From an uncultured Bacteroidales bacterium (GTDB lineage Bacteria > Bacteroidota > Bacteroidia > Bacteroidales > Bacteroidaceae), in NCBI GenBank assembly GCA_937896105.1, contig CALBKR010000121.1:1-5066 (forward strand): 5,066 bases of DNA, read 5' to 3'. Shown here piece after piece: positions 1-5,066 of the stretch. The notes beneath the pieces were generated by a model. It made no database searches, had not been told where the DNA came from, and was given only the letters and a program-made list of their open reading frames with translations. The position numbers and the translations under genes are program-made. The number at the start of each line of letters is the position of its first letter. Position 1 is the first letter of the stretch.

Positions 1-755
1 CGATGGAGGACACTGCTTTTTTTCTGAGCCTTGTCGTGCGAAGTGAGAAACCTGTTGTGCTGGTAGGTGCGATGCGTCCGTCGACGGCTATCAGCGCCGA
101 TGGGCCTGCAAACCTTTACAATGCAGTGGTGGTGGCCGCTTCGGCAGCATCGAAAGACCGTGGCGTGCTTGTGTGTATGAACGGCAATGTGTATGGTGCT
201 GCAGATGTGACTAAAACCAATACTACAAGTGTAGAGACATTCCAGTCCCCGAATTCTGGTGCCGAGGGTTATGTGAACAATGGTGAGGTGTTCTATTATA
301 GACCGGCTGCAGTTGCCGATGGTAAACGTATGCATTATGTGCATAGAGGTGCCGAGTATGTCGATTCGCGCGAGCTCTATTTCGATGTGTCGCATTTGAA
401 GGAGCTGCCCAAGGTGGGTATCGCATACGGCTATGCCGATGTAGGGCGCGAGGTGGTGGATGCAATGATTGCGAAGGGCTACAAGGGTATCGTGTATGCA
501 GGTGTAGGCAACGGCAATATCCACAAGAATGTCTTTCCGGCGCTTGAGGAGGCTGTCCGCAAGGGGGTGGTGGTTGTGCGTTCGTCGCGTGTGCCGACGG
601 GTGCAACGACTCTCGATGCCGAGGTCGATGATGACAAGTATCACTTTGTGGCATCGTGGGGGCTGAACCCGCAGAAGGCGCGTATCCTGCTGATGCTTGC
701 CCTTACACGTACCGGTGACTGGCACAAGATACAGAAATATTTCAATAACTTCTAA
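1..755 (+). CDS. ansB: L-asparaginase type II, 3' portion (5' end outside window)
   Basis: Hydrolyses L-asparagine to L-aspartate and ammonia; type II enzymes are normally exported to the periplasm. The reading frame is open at the left edge: the window begins inside the conserved HGTDT-MEETA motif, so the ATG at 3 is an internal Met, and the signal peptide, nucleophilic Thr and the catalytic Thr-Asp pair lie upstream. The visible 250 residues align over their whole length with E. coli AnsB from memory: GAMRPST and SADGPANLYNAV (about 22-42), catalytic Lys in DVTKTNTT (Lys71), AGVGNGN (about 166-172), VVRSSRVPTGATT (about 191-203), then AEVDD with a conserved active-site Glu (about 207), and LNPQKAR near the end. 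Compared with E. coli it has roughly a dozen extra residues around 103-122, before FDVSHLKELPKVG. The stop lies 11 bases before the porin start, so the two are almost certainly cotranscribed. Family assignment is secure; export is inferred because the N-terminus is not visible. Confidence 0.95.
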   Translation, partial: MEDTAFFLSLVVRSEKPVVLVGAMRPSTAISADGPANLYNAVVVAASAASKDRGVLVCMNGNVYGAADVTKTNTTSVETFQSPNSGAEGYVNNGEVFYYRPAAVADGKRMHYVHRGAEYVDSRELYFDVSHLKELPKVGIAYGYADVGREVVDAMIAKGYKGIVYAGVGNGNIHKNVFPALEEAVRKGVVVVRSSRVPTGATTLDAEVDDDKYHFVASWGLNPQKARILLMLALTRTGDWHKIQKYFNNF

Positions 756-766
756 AATATATATCT

Positions 767-1960
767 ATGAAAATGAGAAACACAGCATTCACTCTGCTTG
801 CATTTGCTGCCGGTGTCGCTACGGCACAGGTTGCGGCAGACAATGCTACGCCGGGGGGCGATGAGAAGAGCCTCTTTGAGCGGGTGGCAAAGATTGAGAA
901 GAAAACCGACCGTTTCAACCTCTATCTGAACACGCATTTTGCATTTGATGCGGAGTTCAACAATAATGGCGAGAACGGTTTTAATCAGGGTACATTCAAT
1001 ATGCGTCAGTTCCGTATTGAGGCAAAGGGACGCATTACCGATTGGCTCTCCTATCACTGGCGACAGCGTCTGAACAGGGACAACGATGGCGGCGGAATGA
1101 TTGACAATCTGCCGAACTCAATAGATTTTGCCTCTCTTACATTTTCGTTCAACAAGCACTTCTCGTTGTGTGCAGGAAAGCAGGCTGCTGCATACGGTGG
1201 TTTCGAGTACGATTTGAATCCTATCGAAATCTACAGGTACAGCGAGATTATAAACAATATGAGCAACTTTATGACCGGTGTTTCGTTCATATATGATTTC
1301 ACTCCGACACAGCAACTGCAGTTCCAGATTCTCGACAGCCGTAACGGCTCTATCGAGGATACATACGGTAAAAACCTTGAGGCAAACCGTCTGCCTTTGG
1401 TCTACTCGCTCAACTGGAACGCGACAATGTTCGCCGGGCTGTGGCAGACAAGATGGTCGGCTTCGGTGATGGATGAGGTGCGCAACAAATATATGTATTA
1501 TGTTGCTATCGGCAACCAGTTCAACTTCTCGCCAAAGTGGAATATGTATGTAGACCTTATGAGTTCGTACGAGGAACTTGACCGCAAGGGGATAATGACC
1601 GGTATCTTCGGCGGCAAGGATAAGTTCAACGGGCACAATATGTACAACACATTGTACAATTCGCTTGTAGCAAAGGTGAACTACCGTTTCTTGCCAAAAT
1701 GGAACGTTTTTGTGAAGGGTATGCTTGAGAGCGCAGCCATCTACAATGGTAAGGATGGTATAGCTGATGGAAACTACCGCACCTCTATCGGGTATATTGC
1801 CGGTGTCGAATACTATCCTATGAACACTAACCTGCACTTCTACCTCTCGTTCTTCGGGCAGACGAACCTTTTTGCCGAGAGGGCGAAGGTGTTGGGCAGT
1901 AGCGACCATTCGACACAGAGGGTGTCACTCGGTTTCATCTACAAGTTGCCGATGTTCTAA
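767..1960 (+). CDS. outer-membrane porin, phosphate-selective porin O/P-like
   Basis: Predicted 397-residue outer-membrane beta-barrel. The N-terminus is a clear Sec signal peptide: basic MKMRN, hydrophobic core to about residue 16, and likely cleavage after VATA (20/21). A short charged segment (DEKSLFERVAKIEKKTDRF, about 32-50) precedes the barrel. The rest shows alternating strands rich in Tyr, Trp, Phe and Asn (for example FRIEAKGRITDWLSYHWRQRLNR, given here as FRIEAKGRI... at about 82-104), and the protein ends in Phe (YKLPMF), the usual C-terminal barrel signature. Overall it resembles the OprO/OprP family (Pfam porin_O_P) of Bacteroidota. The start at 767 was chosen because it follows the asparaginase stop by 11 bases; a second ATG at 773 would shorten the signal peptide by two residues. 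No Shine-Dalgarno is seen, as is normal in Bacteroidota. Phosphate specificity should not be assumed: position between asparaginase and a dicarboxylate transporter suggests entry of asparagine, aspartate or related anions. Confidence 0.88.
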   Translation: MKMRNTAFTLLAFAAGVATAQVAADNATPGGDEKSLFERVAKIEKKTDRFNLYLNTHFAFDAEFNNNGENGFNQGTFNMRQFRIEAKGRITDWLSYHWRQRLNRDNDGGGMIDNLPNSIDFASLTFSFNKHFSLCAGKQAAAYGGFEYDLNPIEIYRYSEIINNMSNFMTGVSFIYDFTPTQQLQFQILDSRNGSIEDTYGKNLEANRLPLVYSLNWNATMFAGLWQTRWSASVMDEVRNKYMYYVAIGNQFNFSPKWNMYVDLMSSYEELDRKGIMTGIFGGKDKFNGHNMYNTLYNSLVAKVNYRFLPKWNVFVKGMLESAAIYNGKDGIADGNYRTSIGYIAGVEYYPMNTNLHFYLSFFGQTNLFAERAKVLGSSDHSTQRVSLGFIYKLPMF

Positions 1961-1972
1961 ATTGTCGATGCT

Positions 1973-2197
1973 ATGCTGTTGCAATTATTTGTTGTTCTGC
2001 TTTGTATCATAATAGGCGCGCGTCTGGGTGGTATCGGTCTTGGTGTTATGGGCGGCTTGGGTGTGGCGTTGCTCACTTTTGTCTTCGGCCTTAAGCCTAC
2101 ATCGCCCCCTGTGGATGTGATGCTGATGATAGCGGCTGTAATTTCGGCTGCGGCCTGTATGCAGGCGTTTGCCAACGTCACCGATGCGGCTGATTAA
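1973..2197 (+). CDS. dcuB: N-terminal fragment of DcuB-type transporter
   Basis: Seventy-four residues making the first two hydrophobic segments of a Dcu transporter: a membrane segment from the start followed by [16 protein letters not shown] (about 15-30), matching the family GARxGGIxLGxxGGxG motif, then [19 protein letters not shown], matching the family PPVDVMLxIxAV stretch. The match fails after CMQA: the last 11 residues (FANVTDAAD and neighbours) are unlike the expected Gly-Gly-(Leu/Met)-Asp continuation, and a TAA follows. The start at 1973 matches the N-terminus of full-length family members and lies 12 bases after the porin stop. If translated alone it would be a short membrane peptide. 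Confidence 0.65.
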   Translation: MLLQLFVVLLCIIIGARLGGIGLGVMGGLGVALLTFVFGLKPTSPPVDVMLMIAAVISAAACMQAFANVTDAAD

Positions 2198-2206
2198 GAT
2201 TGTTTC

Positions 2207-2224
2207 GATATTCATATGGATATC
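2207..2224. repeat. 18-bp near-palindrome at the dcuB break
   Basis: The sequence GATATTCATATGGATATC reads the same on both strands except for one mismatched pair (positions 6 and 13 of the element, a T/G pair). It sits exactly where the transporter reading departs from the family and contains the ATG of the downstream segment. It could be a by-product of a templated insertion during repair, or simply chance in AT-rich sequence. No protein-binding role is claimed. Confidence 0.5.
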
Positions 2225-3292
2225 TTCCTGTTGCGCAAGCATCCGCAGTACATTACAATATTGGCGCCGCTTGTAACCTATACCTTTACTTTCCTTGCCG
2301 GCACTGGGCACGTGGCCTATTCGGTACTGCCTGTGATTGCCGAGGTGGCAAGGGAGACAAAGATACGCCCTGAAAGGCCATTAGGCATTGCCGTGATAGC
2401 ATCGCAACAGGCGATTACCGCGTCGCCGATTTCGGCAGCGACTGTTGCACTGCTCGGTCTGTTGGCCGGGTATGACATTTCGCTTTTCGATATCCTCAAG
2501 ATAAGTATACCTGCAACGCTGATAGGTGTACTTGTGGGAGCGTTCGCATCGATGAGGGTGGGCAAGAACTTGCTTGATGACCCTGAATACCAGCGTCGTG
2601 TGAAGGAGGGACTTGTTACGAAGAGTGCGGTGCAGGCAACCGATATGGCTGGAAAGAGAAGAGCACTGGCGTCGGTGCTGCTTTTCCTTGCAGCTACTGT
2701 GATGATTGTCTTTTTCGGTTCTATAGAGGATTTACGCCCGATATTTGATGGTGAGCGTGTAGGTATGCCGCTGATTATCGAAATGATTATGCTTGCGACT
2801 GCGGCGCTGATACTTTTACTGACAGGAACCGAAGGTGTAAAGGCTGTGCAGGGCAGTGTCTTTTCGGCCGGTATGCAGGCTGTTGTTGCCATTTTCGGTA
2901 TTGCCTGGATGGGGGATACATTCATAAACGGCAATATAATTGAATTGAAATCGGCTGTTGAGGGTGTAGTTACCGATATGCCGTGGCTTTTCGGTCTTGC
3001 GCTGTTCGTGATGTCCATTCTGCTTTACAGCCAGGCTGCGACGGTGCGCGCCATTGTGCCGCTCGGTGTGGCATTGGGCATTTCGCCAATGATGCTCATT
3101 GCGCTGTTCCCGGCTGTGAACGGCTATTTCTTCATCCCGAACTATCCAACACTTGTCGCTGCAATAAATTTTGACAGTACTGGTACTACACGAATAGGTA
3201 AATGGGTGCTCAACCATTCGTTTATGTTACCTGGTATGGTTGCTACTGTTGTAGCAATAGCAGTAGGGCTGCTGATGATACAGTTCTATTAA
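2216..3292 (+). CDS. dcuB: DcuB-type C4-dicarboxylate transporter, main C-terminal segment
   Basis: This 358-residue open frame carries most of the transporter. Family motifs in order: [13 protein letters not shown] (about 6-18), [18 protein letters not shown] (about 28-45), IRPERPL (50-56), [13 protein letters not shown] (about 63-75), and the highly conserved C-terminal block starting [15 protein letters not shown] (about 298-312), continuing with [12 protein letters not shown] and LNHSFMLPG, then a last membrane segment ending MIQFY. Multiple long hydrophobic segments indicate an inner-membrane protein. The Met at 2216 lies within the altered junction, 18 bases after the stop of the N-terminal fragment, with no recognisable ribosome site; reinitiation of translation by ribosomes leaving the first fragment is possible. 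The product would lack the first two membrane segments, so function alone is doubtful. Its freedom from other stops points to a recent break or to continued use. Confidence 0.8.
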   Translation: MDIFLLRKHPQYITILAPLVTYTFTFLAGTGHVAYSVLPVIAEVARETKIRPERPLGIAVIASQQAITASPISAATVALLGLLAGYDISLFDILKISIPATLIGVLVGAFASMRVGKNLLDDPEYQRRVKEGLVTKSAVQATDMAGKRRALASVLLFLAATVMIVFFGSIEDLRPIFDGERVGMPLIIEMIMLATAALILLLTGTEGVKAVQGSVFSAGMQAVVAIFGIAWMGDTFINGNIIELKSAVEGVVTDMPWLFGLALFVMSILLYSQAATVRAIVPLGVALGISPMMLIALFPAVNGYFFIPNYPTLVAAINFDSTGTTRIGKWVLNHSFMLPGMVATVVAIAVGLLMIQFY

Positions 3293-3318
3293 TGCCGGTT
3301 TGTGGCTCTTGTATTTAT

Positions 3319-3351
3319 AACATCATCTGCGTCTTTGGCGCAGATGATGTT
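3319..3351 (+). terminator. perfect 13-bp hairpin after dcuB, probable operon terminator
   Basis: The arms 3319-3331 (AACATCATCTGCG) and 3339-3351 (CGCAGATGATGTT) are perfectly complementary around a 7-base loop (TCTTTGG). The hairpin starts 26 bases after the dcuB stop, in the 128-base gap before the antiporter gene. The T-tract that follows is interrupted (TATTGCTGATTTTG), so termination may be moderate and some read-through into the antiporter gene is possible. Confidence 0.75.
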
Positions 3352-3420
3352 TATTGCTGATTTTGTATGTATAAAAGGTTTGTCTAAAAGCGATTGTATT
3401 ACAATTAGAGATAGGTGGAT

Positions 3421-4908
3421 ATGGAATTCTTTACATCGGGAAACATAATTTTCATTGGTTCTATACTAATCTTTTGCAGTATTCTCATAACCAAGGCCGG
3501 CGGACGGTTCGGAATGCCTGCATTGTTGCTTTTCCTTGTAGCAGGTATGCTTTTCGGTTGCGATGGGCTCGGGATAAATTTCAGCAATGTCGGTCAGGCG
3601 CAGTTCGTGGGTATGGTGGCTCTGTGCGTCATACTATTCACTGGCGGCGTTGAGACGCGTCTCGATGAAATCAGGCCTGTACTTGGGCCGGGGTTGACGC
3701 TTTCGACTGTGGGCGTGTTGTTGACAACGGTATTCACCGGGGTGTTCATCTATGGACTCTCGGCGTGGAATATGCTCTCATTCGAATTGCCGATAGTGGT
3801 CTGCTTCCTGCTTGCCGCTACGATGTCGTCTACTGATTCAGCCTCGGTATTCAACATCCTGAGGGGAAAGAATATCAATCTCAAGAATAATCTGCAGCCT
3901 ATGCTTGAACTCGAGAGCGGCAGTAATGACCCGATGGCATATATATTGACAATAGTCCTTCTGCAACTCTCGCTGACACTTTGTGGCGAGGATGCTGCAA
4001 ATATCGATACCCATTTTCTTATAGTCGATTCTCTCAAGGTGCTTGTGCAGCAGTTCGCGTCGGGTGCAATGATAGGTGCCGGTGCCGGGTTTGCTACATC
4101 CTGGTTTATGAACAGGGTGAATATCAACAATATCTCGCTCTATTCGATTATGATGTTGAGTATGGTATTCTTCACCTTCTCGGTAGCAGATATGCTTGGC
4201 GGCAACGGTTACCTTGCGGTTTACATTACGGGTATTATTGTTGGTAACAACAGGATTAAGAACCGTAGGCAAGTAGTGGCATTCTTTGATGGTATGACCT
4301 GGATAATGCAGATTGGTATGTTCCTGCTGCTCGGTCTTCTTGTCGACCCGAGCGAGATGTGGAAGACTGCGCTGGTTGCGTTGCTTGTAGGGCTCTTTAT
4401 GATGCTTGTTGCGCGCCCATTGAGTGTGTTCATATCGTTGCTTCCGTTCAAGGATATTAAATTGAATTCCAAGCTTTTTGTTTCGTGGGTTGGTCTGCGC
4501 GGTGCGGTTCCCATAATTTTTGCGATGTACCCGGTGGTGGCGAAGGTGCCTGGGAGTGAGTCTGTTTTCAATATTGTGTTTTTTATAACCTTGCTCTCGC
4601 TTGTCCTGCAGGGTGGTACTATTGTTGCGGCAGCAAGGAGGCTGAATGTCCTGTTGCCTGTAGAAAAGAAGAAGGCTTTTGATGTTGAGTTGCCTGAGGA
4701 GGCCGGTGAACAAAGCGAGATTACCATTACCGAGGAGTTCATTGCAGAGAAGGGCAATACATTGCAAGCCTTGGCGCTTCCGCGTGGTATGCTTGTGATT
4801 TTTATCAAGCGTGACGGAAAGTATATTGTGCCTAATGGCTCAGTAGAGCTTCTCCCTGGTGACCAGCTGCTTGTTATTGCAAGTTCCGAGATTGATGAGA
4901 GGGGTTAA
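3421..4908 (+). CDS. nhaP2: potassium/proton (cation/H+) antiporter, NhaP2/CvrA type with RCK_C domain
   Basis: Predicted 495-residue inner-membrane antiporter of the CPA1 family that would exchange K+ or Na+ for protons and help ionic and pH balance. Numbered from the GTG at 3415 (two residues longer), about 12 hydrophobic segments span 8-410. Key family motifs: a Thr-Asp pair in MSSTDSASVFNILRG (137-151), the ESGSNDPMAY block (167-176) with the conserved Asn-Asp pair of the ion site, and FVSWVGLRGAVPIIFA (355-370). A charged linker (about 413-437) leads to a C-terminal RCK_C/TrkA_C domain (about 438-497), typically regulatory. E. coli NhaP2 is longer (578 residues) because of an extra C-terminal domain absent here. 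I chose ATG at 3421, which puts the N-terminus just before the first membrane segment as in relatives; GTG at 3415 is the alternative. The AGGTGG at 3413-3418 is too close to serve as a ribosome site for 3421. The gene is probably a separate transcription unit. The transported ion is not decided by sequence. Confidence 0.92.
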   Translation: MEFFTSGNIIFIGSILIFCSILITKAGGRFGMPALLLFLVAGMLFGCDGLGINFSNVGQAQFVGMVALCVILFTGGVETRLDEIRPVLGPGLTLSTVGVLLTTVFTGVFIYGLSAWNMLSFELPIVVCFLLAATMSSTDSASVFNILRGKNINLKNNLQPMLELESGSNDPMAYILTIVLLQLSLTLCGEDAANIDTHFLIVDSLKVLVQQFASGAMIGAGAGFATSWFMNRVNINNISLYSIMMLSMVFFTFSVADMLGGNGYLAVYITGIIVGNNRIKNRRQVVAFFDGMTWIMQIGMFLLLGLLVDPSEMWKTALVALLVGLFMMLVARPLSVFISLLPFKDIKLNSKLFVSWVGLRGAVPIIFAMYPVVAKVPGSESVFNIVFFITLLSLVLQGGTIVAAARRLNVLLPVEKKKAFDVELPEEAGEQSEITITEEFIAEKGNTLQALALPRGMLVIFIKRDGKYIVPNGSVELLPGDQLLVIASSEIDERG

Positions 4909-4957
4909 CAGACGATTAATAACCATAAAATAGGCTCCGCTTTTTATTCAGCCTTCA

Positions 4958-4994
4958 TAAAAAGAGTGGGCGACCATAAAAAAGGTCGCCCACT
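4958..4994 (-). terminator. intrinsic terminator of rnpB (minus strand)
   Basis: Arms 4965-4975 and 4984-4994 form a perfect 11-bp GC-rich stem (AGTGGGCGACC with GGTCGCCCACT) around an 8-base A/T loop. Read on the minus strand, the stem is followed by C then five T's (4963-4959), the classic intrinsic form. Read on the plus strand, the stem is followed by GTGTGTG with no T-run, so it should act mainly for the minus-strand gene rather than for the antiporter. Confidence 0.88.
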
Positions 4995-4995
4995 G

Positions 4996-5066
4996 TGTGT
5001 GCAGTCGGCCTGTAAGCCGGGTTCTGTGCCCCTTGCGGGGTGTCTGTCATTCATCTATGACGTACA
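4996..5066 (-). ncRNA. rnpB: RNase P RNA (bacterial class A), 3' portion
   Basis: This is the catalytic RNA that matures the 5' ends of tRNAs. Read on the minus strand, the right edge contains the universally conserved elements of the 3' end in order: AGATGAATGACAGACACC (plus-strand 5039-5056 region), a CCCC-GCAA-GGGG hairpin with a GNRA tetraloop (5029-5040, in the position of P18), then ACAGAACCCGGCTTACAGG, which is the 3' strand of helix P4, and GGCCGACTGC, the start of the 3' strand of P1. The 5' part of the gene, including the other strands of P1 and P4, lies beyond the window. The exact mature 3' end is uncertain by several bases because the partner strand of P1 is not visible. The gene is convergent with the antiporter and ends in its own terminator immediately downstream. 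Confidence 0.93.

Larger units (their letters stand above)
1973..3292 (+). pseudogene. dcuB: anaerobic C4-dicarboxylate transporter (DcuA/DcuB family), interrupted by an in-frame stop
   Basis: Together the two open segments cover a complete Dcu transporter of about 440 codons, the usual family length. These inner-membrane antiporters exchange aspartate, fumarate or malate for succinate during anaerobic fumarate respiration. The frame runs through both segments (1973 and 2216 are in phase) but contains TAA at 2195-2197. From memory of E. coli DcuB, the residues between the Gln-Ala after the second membrane segment and the Leu-Arg-(Arg/Lys) motif number about 13; here there are 20 codon positions. 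A family-like reading (Leu-Ile-Lys-Ile-Val-Ser-Ile, 2190-2210) is found in a different frame from the flanks. This fits two compensating indels, about 13 and 8 bases, rather than one point mutation. No other stop or frameshift is seen. Placement 12 bases after the porin supports an operon. Whether it is a dead gene, a split functional gene or a sequence error cannot be settled here. Confidence 0.7.

Noticed and set aside
1118..1909. Minus-strand open frame (263 codons) opposite the porin
   Set aside because: It mirrors the codon pattern of the porin gene on the opposite strand, and no family resemblance is seen.
2317..3018. Minus-strand open frame (233 codons) opposite dcuB
   Set aside because: Ser/Thr/Ala/Ile-rich shadow of a hydrophobic protein gene; no start context or domain.
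2983..3174. Small plus-strand open frame inside dcuB
   Set aside because: It overlaps the most conserved part of the transporter in another frame and has no supporting features.
3362..3404. Possible Bacteroidota promoter for the antiporter gene (TTTG at 3362-3365 or 3379-3382)
   Set aside because: No TAnnTTTG element lies at the right distance (about 19-21 bases) downstream of either TTTG; the best candidate, TAAAAGCG at 3385, matches too few positions.
3838..4767. Long minus-strand open frame (309 codons) opposite the antiporter
   Set aside because: It is antisense to a strongly conserved gene, has a Cys/His/Arg/Lys-rich composition typical of shadow frames, and shows no recognisable domain.
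4924..4947. A/T-rich possible plus-strand terminator after the antiporter (ATAAAATAGGC...GCTTTTTAT)
   Set aside because: The pairing needs a wobble pair and a mismatch around a 3-base loop, so it is too weak to call a terminator.

Overview
This window looks like chromosomal DNA of an anaerobic Bacteroidota, most likely a gut Bacteroidales (Bacteroides/Prevotella-like). The evidence is family resemblance of every gene, moderate GC content, genes packed 11-12 bases apart without Shine-Dalgarno sites, and a Bacteroidota-style outer-membrane porin. I cannot name the genus from sequence alone.

Layout. Positions 1-3292 hold three tightly spaced plus-strand genes that look like one operon: the 3' part of a type II L-asparaginase (the 5' part lies outside the window), an outer-membrane porin of the phosphate-selective porin O/P type, and an anaerobic C4-dicarboxylate transporter of the DcuA/DcuB family. 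A perfect 13-bp hairpin (3319-3351) follows. Positions 3421-4908 encode a NhaP2/CvrA-type cation/proton antiporter with a C-terminal RCK_C (TrkA_C) domain. At the right edge, on the minus strand, is the 3' end of the RNase P RNA gene (rnpB), with its own intrinsic terminator (4958-4994), convergent with the antiporter gene.

How the genes fit together. The operon reads as an asparagine-to-succinate route: the porin may let substrate cross the outer membrane, periplasmic asparaginase gives aspartate and ammonia, and DcuB would bring aspartate in against succinate for fumarate respiration. The pairing of asparaginase II with DcuB is known in Bacteroides; the porin's role is inference.

The main oddity is in the transporter gene. 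Its first 74 codons end at an in-frame TAA (2195-2197), and the remaining 358 codons are open from 2216 in the same frame. Between them about 7 codons' worth of extra sequence, a stretch whose family-like reading lies in another frame, and an 18-bp near-palindrome replace the usual link between membrane segments. This is either a recent disruption, an assembly or sequencing artefact, or a split transporter. I see no CRISPR array, insertion sequence, tRNA or clear novel system.
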